Shown: positions 36,854 to 49,460 of the stretch, in pieces
How the letters are laid out: each line of letters starts with the position of its first letter
How positions within the stretch are numbered: position 1 is the first letter of the stretch
DNA from: Epiperipatus broadwayi
Taxonomy: Eukaryota; Onychophora; Udeonychophora; Euonychophora; Peripatidae
Direction of reading: 5' to 3'
NCBI GenBank assembly: GCA_028023455.1
Contig: JAQFVV010000457.1
Location: forward strand, 312,001 to 376,000
DNA: 64,000 bases
The notes under the pieces: generated by a model
What the model was told of the DNA's origin: nothing
Database searches by the model: none
The model's input: only the letters and a program-made list of their open reading frames with translations
Translations under genes and position numbers: made by a program

Positions 36854-37384
36854 CAGTGATCTTCAACCCTTGGTCCGCGGACCAGTGCCGGCTGCAGGAA
36901 AGTTTGTAATAACAAAATAATAAGAGTTTAAACTTTTAATTAATATAAACAGTTTTTATTTATTTTTTCATCTCGTTCTTACCCAATTAAAAAAAAAAAA
37001 AAACAGAATGAAAACAAAATCTAATCAATCATATATAAATTAATTTTTTTTTTTTTTTTTAATTATCACAGATGTTTATGGGTGGGGGGGGGGGGGTAGA
37101 ATTAAATTTTTTATTACTTTTCTAAAAAAATTCAAAATTAAAAAAAAAAGTTTTTTATTATACAAACTCCATATATATATAATTTAATCTTATATATTGA
37201 ACGTTGTTGTTTTGATCAGTTATAACAATTATGCTCATCTAAAGCTAAACAGTTTACATCTTTAAGAAAATTTATCTATAGACTTCTGCCGGGTCCGTGA
37301 AACCTTATTATTATTTTTGCCTGGCCGTGAAACCTTTTCCTTATTTTTACCAGTCTGCAGGTGTGAAAAGGTTGAAGACCACTG
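36854..37384. mobile_element. hAT-type nonautonomous element, copy 1
   Basis: The ends are CAGTGATCTTCAACC on the left and GGTTGAAGACCACTG on the right. Perfect 8-bp duplication TTTTATTT flanks it (36846-36853, 37385-37392). CAGNG termini and 8-bp duplications define hAT elements (family knowledge). The inner ends carry 'ggtccgcgg' and 'gtctgcag' motifs. The interior is non-coding, with a G13 run near 37084. It is homologous to 56722-57232. Confidence 0.93.
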
Positions 37385-37659
37385 TTTTATTTGATTGAAA
37401 GGATAATCTTCAGGAGTATTGTGTTCTCAGAGTCTATTAACAATCACTATTACTCTTTTTTCTAAAAAATAAAAAATAAAAATAATCCTGCCTAATAGGA
37501 TAGTGCTGGCTATGGTTATTAAAGAACCAAAGACATCAAAATGTATAGGTACTGAACTGAGTTCAGATCTATATGACTATATAAGCTACTGAGCTTGGAT
37601 TGAAAATATTATAGTGTTTTCAATTTAAGACTCATGGTTTTGTAGTTAAGTAGAGATAA

Positions 37660-37890
37660 AAGGTGGCTGCTGGAGGGTTGCATTAGATCTTAAGATCTAG
37701 GTGCAATGCTCTCAGATCCAAGGCTCCTCACTGATGAAAGCCACAAGCAAAAAACTAGCCTGGGGATATTGTATGAGTGGGCACTATATGGGAATTTTAT
37801 GCACAAGCCTTCTGGCATCCCTTGATTACTCTAATTTGCACTGAGTGGCAATACGTATAGAGAGTTTTGCCTGTTTTAGTAACTTTTTAT
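37660..37890. repeat. Foldback/MITE-like family, copy
   Basis: Core landmarks are gagggttgcattagatctta, agatctaggtgcaatgctc, ggggatattgtatgag, atgcacaagccttctggc and gagagttttgcctgt. Upstream, 37486-37522 is the reverse complement of 7612-7647, so a neighbouring module is also shared but inverted. Confidence 0.65.
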
Positions 37891-39805
37891 AAAAACATAG
37901 CAATGATGCCACATTAATTTTATAATATTTAGGTTATTTATAAAGAGATATTTCTCTATGTATTAGACATAGTGAGGCCAATTACTTTCATCATCTGACA
38001 TCAAACTCACCAATTGATGATTGCATGTTCCTACTAGCTTATTGTATAATTCAAACTGAGACTGTAACAATTGCTATGTCTTGAAGAAATCTTTATGCTT
38101 TTGAACAGACCTATGCTTATATAAATTTTCATCTCGTAAAAGCTAATAAGACTACAGCAACTTGGGATTATGAATTAATATATAAATAATGCAAACAATT
38201 ATAACATTATTAATATTAAAAATAAATATCAATTTATTATATACAACTTAACTACATTCTAACACACAGGCAAGCAAATATCATAATGAACATCAGTGTG
38301 ACCTGTTCAAGTTCATAGACTTACATTGGCATGTCTGGAGACAAGTCTCTGTGCGATCGAAGCTATTTAATGCAACATATAGTGACATCCAGCATCGCTA
38401 TGTTGCAAGCCCATGTGCACTTCCATAACTTCTGTGAGATCATGTTCTAACTTTTAATTATTAGAATTCCTTCTCTAATTGGTTGCTCATTCAGATCGTT
38501 TTAACATTGTTTAATATAACTTTTATCTATAAATGCATCAGACATAAATAAAATTTTCTACTTTTTGTTATTAATTAATCACTTTTAATTAGATTTTGAC
38601 AGAATTCCATTAATTTATATCTTTTAAGATTTTAAAGAATTTAATTAAAGTTGTTTCGATGGGTTATAATTAATTTTTTTGTAAATCTGAATTCTTTTAT
38701 ATACTAATTTGATAGGTTTTAATTTTTCTTATTTTGCACTAAATTCTATATATTCTTATTTTTTCTAACTTCATATGTGTATGTATTTATGCACACACAT
38801 ATAACAATCGAATGTTTATAATTGTTTATCTAGCTTTATATGTGTATGTATTTTAACGCACACATATAAATATATAGTTAACAATTCAATATCTTTCATA
38901 ACCATTATCAACAGTTAAAAATTTTAATTTTTGGGGGAAGTAAACATCATCGGGAAATTTCATGTATTTTAATATTTGTGCTTTGCCTATTAATTAAATA
39001 TTTCCTATTTCTATTTATAAAAGCTATTATCATTACGATTTTTTTCCTTGTGAAGAATTCTAGCATTACTTAAATCAAAATTAAAAGTAAAATTATACTT
39101 GTTTTACAATTTCTCTCATTATCAAAGAAAACAAAAACTGTTATTATATCATCTTCTTTTTTTTTTTTGTACTTTTTGTAATGTCCTCATGTAAGTTTTG
39201 ATTTTAAATTACTTCATTTATTTATTTACACATTTTATATATATATCTACATCTGGAGTAACAATTACGAAAGTTATAATTATTCAGCCGTGAAACACTA
39301 CCCAAATAATATACAAACTGTTAATCTTTTAATCATGTTTTAATATTGCATTCCGGTTTCCAATATAAATATTATTCTTTTGTTTTTAGGTTTTCTATTT
39401 TTTTAATTATTTATCTGATTCAACAATACATTACATTGTTAAAATATATTTAGAAATAAAGGTTGTTGTATTATCTTTTTGGACCAGGACACGTGAACGG
39501 CTACTTTTTTTATTATATATTTTTAAAATTTTTGATACTTTCACACATAATCTTGATAATTGAATTAAAAACCAATAATAATATTCTCCCCTCTCCCCCC
39601 CAATACCACAATGATTCAGTAAAATAATTTTTTTTTTATAAATTATTAAGAAATATTGTTTATAAAGATATTTTTACATAGGTAATTCTCTCGTCACTAG
39701 CTACATTAACAGAGGATTTATATACATTAAATATAAAAAGAGGAAATGATCAATAATCATAAATATTATTATTTAAAGTAATTATATTCTTTTTTTTTCT
39801 TTTAG
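37891..39805. other. Upstream region of the TIR-like gene
   Basis: Mostly AT-rich. 38240-38450 is less AT-rich and could hold a 5' UTR exon or promoter, but no boundary is defensible. At 38771-38875 a 28-bp stretch rich in tatgtgtatgtat and cacacacata occurs twice about 58 bp apart; each copy can fold on itself. Confidence 0.35.
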
Positions 39806-41067
39806 ATTCAATGGAGCTTACCTTGGATAATAATGATGTTTTAGAAATTGAAAAATTTCTAAATAAAGAAGCTCTTAAACATCTCAATGCAGAAGAAAAT
39901 TTGGGATATTATCATTTTGGAATTATTGGTAGTGATAAAGATATAGATGAAATCAAAGAGTTTTCTATCAAAATAATGAAACACACCAACTTTATTGGCT
40001 GTACATTTTATAATGAGCCTTTTGTCAAAATTAAAGACATAATGACTAGAATAGAGCACTTTAATAAAAGATGTTTAAAAATTTTATTATTTCTTAGTGA
40101 AATGTTTACTAAAGAAAATATTTGTACAGATAAAAGAAAAGAAACATTATGGGAATTTTTATCCAAACCAAATTACTTGTTCAAAAATCGTATTGTTACA
40201 ATTTCTACAGAATTGTCCCAATATGATATACCTGAAGGTTTACAATCTTTTGAATGCTTTTCAAAAACTAATTTTGATTATCAAAAGTTTGTAAGTAAAT
40301 TTTGTGAAGATGATATTGAAATTGTTCAAATGAAAAATGAAATGGAAGTATTTAAAAAGTCTGATGCTATTCGAAAACTAAAACAGCAATTATATCCTGT
40401 TATTAAAACTAAAGTTCTAAGACAGAAAGAAAAAGCACTTAACAGTAATATGGTCCAGTTACTTCAAGAAGATACTGTGTTTGATGATTCCAATCAAGAA
40501 ATAATAATAAAGTTAAAACCCCGCCGGCGAGCCTGGTCATCTTTTGATATGACTGTTGTAAATAATAATGAAACAGTAGTAGAAAACAATGAAATAGTTC
40601 CAGTTCATAGTAAATCATCAAATACTGATACACAAACAGTAATAAAAGACCCCTTACAGTACCCTAATGAAACTGCATTAAATTTAAAAATGCTTAAAAG
40701 TGATAATGAATATGAACTTACTGAATCATCTGAATGGACACTATCCTATAATGATCCTTTATTTTCTACAGATGTTGAAGAATTGAGTTACTCTGATGAA
40801 ATACCAAATGAAAATGTAGTTAGTAAATGGGATTATGATCCTTCATTGCTGGAGAAACATGAAAGAAAGCTACCCGTAGGTGTACAATTCAGTAAGAAAT
40901 TTTCATATGGAACTTTAAAAGCTGAAAGTGCAGGTTCTGATTCAATGGATACAAATGTTACTTTTTATTTAAAATATAATGATAAACAAAAAAAATTAAT
41001 TCCTTTATTAGGATATAAAAGCTTAAACTCTTCTAAGACTTGTTGTTATTGTTGTAAAATTCAATGA
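39806..41067 (+). CDS. TIR-like domain protein, 418 aa, single coding exon
   Basis: This is the longest open frame in the window: ATG at 39811, TGA at 41065-41067. A strong acceptor (tttttttttcttttag) ends at 39805, only 5 nt before the ATG, so an upstream 5' UTR exon is likely; I could not place it. Residues about 34-165 alternate strands and helices like a Toll/IL-1 receptor domain. HFGIIGSDKD resembles box 1, and NEPFVKIKDIMTRIEHFNK with ILLFLSEMF resembles the BB-loop helix and following strand. RIVTISTELSQYDIPEGL resembles the stretch before box 3. The usual Pro-Gly of the BB loop and the box 3 Phe-Trp are absent, so this is a divergent TIR. The rest is charged and low complexity, with a basic patch (KLKPRRRAW, 235-242) and a C-terminal CCYCC that could be lipidated. 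By inference it could be an innate-immune adaptor; a lineage-specific unrelated fold is possible. Confidence 0.6.
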
Positions 41068-41105
41068 TGGATGCAAGAAAAAATAACTTAGAAACAACAT
41101 TGTAC

Positions 41106-41111
41106 AATAAA
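41106..41111 (+). terminator. Polyadenylation signal of the TIR-like gene
   Basis: A canonical AATAAA lies 39 nt after the TGA of the TIR-like gene. No stronger signal lies between it and the stop. This implies a very short 3' UTR, which supports the frame being an expressed gene end. Confidence 0.5.
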
Positions 41112-42490
41112 ATTTACTTGCAAATTTACATTATTAATACACCCACATACACATCCTTTCAATCATAAATATATATAATTTTGAATTAAAAACATGTTTG
41201 AATAAATTTATGTTATTTTTAGAATTTAAACGTGGAACTATGATTCATTATGAAAATTTAATTAATAAATCATTATATCACCTAAATACCTTTGATTACA
41301 ATATACATCACTTTTTATTTAGGACAACTGATTTAATATGGAATTTGTACAATTTTTTTACAAATTGAATAATAAACCTTCCAGCTATAGAATTGCTTTT
41401 AGACTACATTTAACATTATTGATTTTGTTAATTCTTATATTAAGTTAATTAATCATTTACAATTATATTATATCAGCAAATATAAATATGTATATGCACT
41501 TATGTAAAAGTAAATTTGTGTAGTTTTTGTACTTTTATCTGTTATGAATACAATCCTATATTTAAATCATTTTGGCACAAAAATTGTTTCAGATAGGTAT
41601 TTTTTTAGATGGATGTAGTTTGCAATTAAACACATATTTGGACTATAAGGATAAAACATCTATATAAGATTAGGTTTCTTGATAATAAATACTAGATTAA
41701 ATTTGCTATGATTGACACTCAGCAATGAAAATTTGAAAACTTATTTCAAATTAGCAATTACAAAAGAAATATTTGCCTAGGAATATTCATTATTTTATCA
41801 AAATATAGACTGGTGTTTAATTATTAACTCATTTGTAAATATTAAAAAAGCTTTATATTTACAAATACCAGAACCATCTTATAATAATGATAGAATGACA
41901 ATCCAATCTTATTTCCTTGTTAAATAAAGTTTACTATAATTGAATTAGATATTTTTCCCCTTAACAAATATTTATACAGTCAAAGTCACATGTTAGGGAA
42001 TGTCAAAAATAATTTTTAGTACAATTATATTTTATTAATTATTTATATTTCATTAACTACAAAATATAAACAGTATACAAATTTAAAGAACTGCAGTATA
42101 ATGATAAAGTAACTTTTAGTACAATGTAATTTATGCTAGAAAACATAAACCTTTAATGCATGAAACATGATCATATTTACAAAGCACTACCATAAAAAAT
42201 CATTTTAAGAAAACCTACATTGTTTATTAATAAAATATAAGCTATAGAAATATTTTATTTTGATAATTTTTAAAATAATGGATGCTCTGCAATTGATAAT
42301 TTTATAAATAATAAAGTTAAAATGTTTTTAAAAACATATATTTTTTAAAGGAAATATTTTTTTCACTGTTAAATTAAATTATTATACAAGTTATTTATTG
42401 AAAGAAGATTATTATTACTCTCTTTTTATTTTTTAAATAATAACTCAAAGAAAACTAATTTGTAGAATATTTTGCATTTTATATATATAT
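41112..42490. other. AT-rich DNA 3' of the TIR-like gene
   Basis: No frames, boxes or repeats recognised. Confidence 0.4.
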
Positions 42491-42493
42491 AAA

Positions 42494-43160
42494 TTAATAA
42501 TTTTTAACAGATATAATTGTTTAAATATTTTAATATGTAAAAGTATCTTTTATATTATCATATTATAAATATTACCATCAGATGTTAATAGATAGTAATC
42601 AATGAAAACAATAAATTGTAAACACTTTCTGCATTCTAAAGATATCTCTTCTAAATGTCACCTCTTGGTATAATATAGAGATTAAAGCACTACACTATTT
42701 ATAGTTTAAAGAAAAAATTCATAATCTTTCACATATTCCTTAATAATAATACTGTTCATAGTTATATATTAATAATTTTTAACAGATGTACTTGTTTAAA
42801 TAGTCTAATATGTAGAAATCTGACAGTAATATTTCTAATATAAAAATATAACAGCTATTTCCACATATTAAAAGATTTAAACAATTACATCTGTTAAAAA
42901 TTATTAACTTATAACATCTAACTGATTAGTGGAAAAGTCTATTATTACTAAGGAATGTGTGAATTATTGTGAGCTTTACTTCCTTAACTATAAATAAATA
43001 CTATAGCACTTTGGTCTCTATGTAACTGTAAGATATTGCATTTAGAAAAGATATTCTTTTGAATGCAAAAATTGTTTATGGTTTACCGATTTCATTGGTT
43101 ATTGCCTATTAACATCTGATGGTAATATTTTTAATATAAAAATATAAAAGATATTTTCAC
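42494..43160. repeat. Modular palindrome, arms about 0.27 kb
   Basis: Arms about 42545-42814 and 42863-43157 are imperfect inverted repeats around a 48-bp centre. Landmarks are attaccatcagatgttaata against tattaacatctgatggtaat, and ttaataatttttaacagatg against catctgttaaaaattattaa. The module TTAATAATTTTTAACAGAT also stands alone at 42494, in direct orientation with the inner copy at 42769. The centre (ctgacagtaatatttctaat) resembles the right outer end. It is a dimerised MITE or foldback element. Confidence 0.75.
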
Positions 43161-43164
43161 ACAC

Positions 43165-44685
43165 ACACATATATAAATATTACATATAGTTCATTGTGTA
43201 AGGGTGTTAAACACCAAAATTTAAAAAAAAAGTATGTAGAAGAATAATATTATGGTAAAGTAATTAAAAAGTTAAGTAAAATATTTCAACTTTTTTTTCT
43301 ATAGCAATAGAAGAAACCATTTAGTTTAATTATTTCAAAAATATTATATATGCAATTTACACTAACTTTATAAAATTTAGAAATAACCATATTTAAAACA
43401 AATGCCAATCTGAAAATAAAATAGTACTCAATATAAATTGCTAAAATAATATGCTTACATTATCTAAAAAAGCTTCATTGTAATGAAACACTCCAGCCAT
43501 TAGTGTGAGGCATTAATGTAGTGAAGTTGACTAAAATGATTAAACTTTAAATATAAAGCTTATTTATTAATATGTACATAGATTAGTCTGTGAATTAATT
43601 CAATTTTTTGTTTGATAATTCTGTGTAAAAATGGCATAACAATTGACAGAAACACAACTTCTGTAGTGAATTTTATGAATAGTTTATCTTTAGCAAGGTT
43701 TAATAATGTGTTAAGACAATGAAATTTTTATTACTATATCAAAGAAAAACCAGACTAATTGAAATGTTGCACTTTTGTTTCCTTTTTTCAACTTTGTTTA
43801 GGTCAAATATATATGAAAATATTTTTCTAATTGATCTTTCTGCATATTTTTTAAAAAATTTATGTCAATTATATACATATTAATAAAATGAGAATCTATT
43901 TAAAGCTGCTCTTAGTTTCATGTAATTTCAAGTCATGAGATTAATATTTTATAGCTTTATTGAAAGAATTGCCATTTGATGGCACTGTGAAATAATCAAC
44001 ATTGATATTTATATAATAATAAAAGCAAAATTTATCATAAAAATGAGTTATTGTCATTTTTCTTGTGATTTTTTTTTTAAAATAACTTATTTTTTTATGT
44101 TAAAAACATATATATATAAACAACTAATTCAATTCGCAGTCTTCATAAGTTATACTTCATAATCTCATAAGTTATTGAACCAGTGAAAAGGATATCAAAC
44201 TTATTCTCTTCACAGTATATATATACTTCAAGGACAAATTTCCGTTCCTCAGATATATACAAATCTTTCCACAAGATAGTCTAATTTTCTATACAAATAT
44301 TATGACTGTGCATCAATTTGTTATAAAGTTTGAACGTATTTACAATCAAATGTATATTTAAGTTATCATATTTAATAATCAGATTCAGGTGTATAAATCT
44401 CTAGATCAAGGAATGGTAGTTTTAGGATGGGCTAGTTTTTAAATAAGAATTTACTTGTGTTACAATTATTATAAGATTTGAATCATGTGACAAATTTAAA
44501 ATATTTTAATAATAATCTCAATGTTGCTTTTTTTTTTTTTGGATTTGGTTTTCAAAAGAAAAAAATGAATAATACTTTTTTTTCTTGTTGGGATTTCATT
44601 TATTATTATTTTTTTCTTTCAGAAAGAAAAAGAAGTGATTAAAATCTTTAAAAGTTGTTTGTTTATCAATTAATTAAAAAAGATT
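43165..44685. other. AT-rich, nothing recognised
   Basis: Short CA/TA microsatellite at 43156-43172; no gene or repeat otherwise seen. Confidence 0.4.
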
Positions 44686-44689
44686 AATA

Positions 44690-45003
44690 TCTTATTCTTT
44701 GAAGCTCAGTTGGTTAGAGCATTACCTTAAAATTCAATGTTCAAGAATCTAAAAGTCCAGATTCGATTCCCATGCTAGTATTTTCACAGGTCAGACCAGT
44801 AACACATGAAGAAGAAAGAATAATACCACTTGAAAATTTGTATTAAATACTAATCTGTCTGCTATTACCAATAGTTGAATGTATTTAGTAAGTTTAAATA
44901 AGGTTTCAACTACATTCAGTGTTTAATATTAAATGATGAAATGGTTCAACAAATAGTCAATACTAAAATGCCATCATCACAATTTTTCAGACAAACACTA
45001 ATA
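44690..45003 (+). mobile_element. tRNA-derived SINE, copy 2
   Basis: A clear A box (CAGTTGGTTAGAGCA, 44707-44721) and B box (AGATTCGATTCCC, 44759-44771), then gaccagtaacacatgaagaa and a tail ending catcatcacaatttttcag. Better preserved than copy 1 at 15740. It does not fold as a tRNA: no anticodon arm or acceptor pairing was seen. Confidence 0.8.
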
Positions 45004-48000
45004 ATTAATGAATTATTATTTAAAAGGATCATAAAAAAATAATAAGTATTACATGAAATTATGTATAGAATTGATTAATATGAAACATTAGGTTTGTCAC
45101 ATTATCATTTTCTAAATTTTATATATATTTTTTTGTTTATTAGTTAACATTATTAAATAATTGTTTTGATTTTTTAAAATAATTATTTTTTTAATAATAG
45201 TTTCTGAAATTATTTTTTTGTTGATGTATTTATTGTTCTAGTTATCTGTTCTGTGAAATAACGATATGTGTGATTGATTTCATAGTGATGCTTTAAGGGA
45301 TTTATAGGTTATTCCAGTAAAGTTACTTAATATCACAATAAATAAAGTTAACACATGTATATTTTCTTTCTACAATCCTTGCGATCCCAAAGCTAGTTTT
45401 CGACATGAATGGTATTTCATATATATACAATTGAAAATCACAACCTGAGTTTAATACATTAAATATTGCACTCAGACTTTTTTTTTAAGAAACTAAACTA
45501 AACAAATCAAAAATAAAATGTTAAAGTAAATTAAATGTCTTTTTTTTCTAAAAAAAAAAAAAAAATCATTTTTATTGCCATGTAATATTGCAGTCATATT
45601 TAATATTTTCTGTGAGATGTACTTTTATTAAGATAAATCATTACATTTTTATTTAAGTCATAATTCAAAGCATATTCAATGCCTGAAATTCATAATGAAT
45701 AATCCTATTTTTTTTAAAAAAATAATGTGATGTTGGAACCTTTAAATACAGTATCTGATTGAGGAAAATATTTTCATTCAATTGGCTAACCTAAGATTTT
45801 TCACTAAATCATGCAGACAATTTAACAGTAATTGAATTGTAGCATAAAAACAGAATAAAACTTGGGAGTTTTATTGAGGTAACTGAGAATCTCTCAATAA
45901 AACTCTGGATTTTCCAAGTAAGCTGATTTTTAGACAACTCAATTAACTATTCATTATGAAACAAATAAAAATTCCACTTTTCTTTAATCACTATAACAAT
46001 GCTTATTTTGATTTTACTTGATCAGTCAATAATCTTCTTCTGAGCTAGTGTACCTAAATATATAACAAAATAATTTATCTAATCAATATAAAGTATATAA
46101 ACATTATAATCAATTATAAATTAAATCTTTTAATATCTTATTATATATATTGTAATGGAAAGGGCTTTTGCCTGGTATGAAAATAGGTTAGCTAGGTCAT
46201 CACAATGAATAATAGAGTATATCTTTGATCTTTGTAATTATATATACAACAAACACATTGATTTCATTCCTAGAAGAGGAGAGTTTAAGAATCAACTAAA
46301 TATTAAATATATACTTAATTCACCTCATCCATGCCGTATTACATTTCCATTATCCTGAGTTTCGAATTCATGGAGACTCTGCACGATCGTCTAGTTCAGG
46401 CTATATTAGTATCACATAAAATACCAATAGGTGTAAATATGTTAAGTGTTTAATGGTAAGTATGAATATGAATTTGTGTAAATGGGCAAAAATATTTATA
46501 AATATGTAGGAAGATATGACCAATTGAAAATTGACTATAGAAAAACGTACCAGAAGTTTTAATTTAACACTTGAATATATTTGATAACTATATTTACGGC
46601 AATTAATATTTTTAGCAAACAAAATTCGTAACAATAAAACATTTAATTAGACATTTATGGTTATTCTTTACTTACAATTGATTCTAACTATTATTCCAAA
46701 GCCTTATTTCCACAAAAAATAGCCAATGGGTGTACCTATTAAAATAAATGAAATTTATGTTATGTTTGTGATTACCACAATCATCTTTACTATCTATATT
46801 TTTATTTGGAACTCATAATTTATTTTATTTAAATTAACTTTGTATATTAGATTCCTATATGTCATCATGGTGATATGGTATTCCCTGGTTATGTATGGTA
46901 ATCATGATATAGATAAGAAAGACCATTTATGATAGAAATAGTTAGTCAAATATATCAAAAAAACATTTAACACAACTATTAGAATAAATAAAGAAAAATA
47001 TATGCTGTGTAAGTGTACAATTTTTGGACTAAATATGTATTAGGTAAAATCTTACCTTTCCTCTCTGATGATGATTGGATTAGTACATAATCAAGTGCTC
47101 ATCATAAACTATATTTTATTTTGCTTACACTAAAGGCAACAATATTTCATTATGTTATGTACTAACACTTATATTCTCCCTTTTTATCTCATATTAAAAT
47201 AAAGAAAATTTTTTTATCAAATATAGAAATAAATAAAGTTAATAACGTCAATCTAAATTTAGTTTTAAAGTTTATAAGGAAAAATGTCTTAGCAAATCAT
47301 TCTAGTAATCCTTGTTAATCCATTTCAGGTATAGATGGTAAATTGTGAGTGTTCTAGAAAATCCTTTAGGTCACATCCTTTATATTCTTGAAATTTCTGC
47401 TTTGAAATGGAGGGTTATTGGATCCACTCATTAAGAATTAGCTTGATGTTTTGTAGTGCAGGTGTAAAGTGCTAGGTTAATTCCATCCTAGTTCTGACAG
47501 TTATAGCTCCATGAGTGACAACTTTCTTCCCCCGATGTTGCTTTTGTACTTAGCAATGCATATTTTTCTGTATCATTATTTATGTATTTCTTTAATGAAT
47601 TATTTTGAGTGAAATAAGATCAACATTTCTTGTATTATTGTTATATCCTTGAATCTAAATATTGCGATCTATAACTTAGAAGTACAGACACTAAGAAAAT
47701 TCCAATGATCTGAATTTACTTCCAAAGATTTTAATTGCAAATTCCTTTATTGGTTAATTTTAATTCTATGTGCTTAGTCTCACTTTCTTGGATATTCAGA
47801 TATTAGTTTTTAATAGTACTTCAACTCAAATTTGGCTGTTTCTCTTCAAATTGTAAATTTGAATCTTCTGCCTAAATTGTTTGTAGCTATTCATCAGATA
47901 AGAATTTTTTTTTCTTATGAAAAGCTCGTTGTTGGAAAAACAGAGAGTTCATGATTATCATTTAAGTCCATTGTTGATGTCATTTTTAATGAATATTAAT

Positions 48001-48690
48001 ATATGTAACTTGTTAATAATAAAATTTTATTTAATATTTCTTTACTTTAATATTAATTTACATTTCTTGATTGTGTTCATTTTATCTGATCTTACTTATG
48101 ATGCATTATATTGTATTGGAATTATAACACATTTAATGAGGTAATAATTACTGAGGGTTAATTATCATATATGTCTTATAATTTAATTGATATGTATTTA
48201 TAGTATAAAGTTAAGTTTAAAATGTGTGTTGCAATTAATGGTTTGACAATTTTAGTGCTTTAGTATTTATTAATCACTAATGCTAATATCATGGGTCTTG
48301 GATTTGGCCACACAATTTATAATTGGTATTGGAGGGATGTAAGGGGTACTTGTAACAATATACACTGTAACCTGTTGGGTTACATGACACACATCAGCAT
48401 AGTTGCACGCACACACACATATATATCACTGGAATAATAACCACTATAAAGAATTAAATTGTTCTGAATTTAAAATATAATTTCATTATGAAATAAACAT
48501 TTAAAAAGGTCTGAATAAATATTAATATTGTATTACTAATATTCTGATTTTGAATTAAAAAAAAAACAAACATGATTTATTTTTGAACATCTTTTTATTA
48601 ATGCTTGTTTACATTTCTATTATCTATTTTTTAAAACTTTTGATAAGATTTTCAAATGTAGCTTTTTAATTAAAAGTGCTTTTGGAAGAT
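45004..48690. other. AT-rich, largely featureless
   Basis: A perfect 13-bp hairpin GAGTTTTATTGAG (45866-45878, complement 45893-45905) is the only neat structure. Less AT-rich patches at 46290-46410 and 47320-47560 are unclassified. Small frames show no coding signs. Confidence 0.35.
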
Positions 48691-48894
48691 TAACATTGTT
48701 TTTAATCAAAACAGAAAAAAACTGTTTTCAGTTACTGCATTTTTATCACCTCAAGAGTAAAAAGATTAGACAGTTTGAAAACAGTCTGCAATGTATTTTT
48801 ATTACCTCAGAAATCCAAGACTATAAAAGGTTTGAAAAAAAGATTTTAGTCTGGGTAGCAGTTTTTGAAGAGTTCAGTCTGGTTTTAATATTTT

Positions 48895-49460
48895 GAGCAG
48901 TGGCCAAATAGGCTAGCTGCAAAGTTTTTGGATAGTAATTTTTTTGATGATAGTTCGTCTTAATATTTTTATGAAGTAATTAGTTGCAGTGGTTGATAGC
49001 TGTAGCAAAATAACTAACTGCAGAGCTGGTTTCCAGAAGTATACAAAGCTACCATGATGTAAGAATGCAAGGAAGTAGCTGCCCTAATTTACTACTGGAG
49101 TTGATTCACATGAAGTCTGTGTCAACTTTTTATGAGTCTAGCCTGATTAAATGTGTTATAAGATAGCTGCTTACCTGGAACAATTCTTGACAGAAGGAAG
49201 ATCACTGCATGCCAACAAATTACCTGAATTACTCCTATCTTGATGAGAACTATAAACCAGTCTTTCCAAAACTAAGCTTACTAAGAGAAACCCCAGCTTT
49301 CAGGCCTGAAGTTTACCAAATCCTAGTCTAAGCGGAACCAACTACAGAACCTTTATCTGGACCAAAGACTAAGCTTACTAAGAGAACCCCATCAGTTGCT
49401 AAAGAAGTAATTATACATATGCTGAAGTATCTATATGCAAAGAAGCACAAATAAACATAT
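48895..49460. repeat. Unclassified non-AT-rich repeat-like segment
   Basis: About 0.55 kb with near-balanced composition. It contains a direct repeat of ctaagcttactaagagaa (about 49270 and 49367), each followed by cccca. No coding frame or tRNA box was seen. It may be part of an LTR or an old transposon. Confidence 0.35.

Noticed and set aside
44690-44780. tRNA gene from good A and B boxes
   Set aside because: No acceptor stem or anticodon arm pairing, and the body is shared with 15740-16062, so it is a SINE.
46401-46634. 77-codon minus-strand hydrophobic frame
   Set aside because: AT-rich random frames often give I/L/F/Y-rich peptides; no homologous pattern or splice sites.
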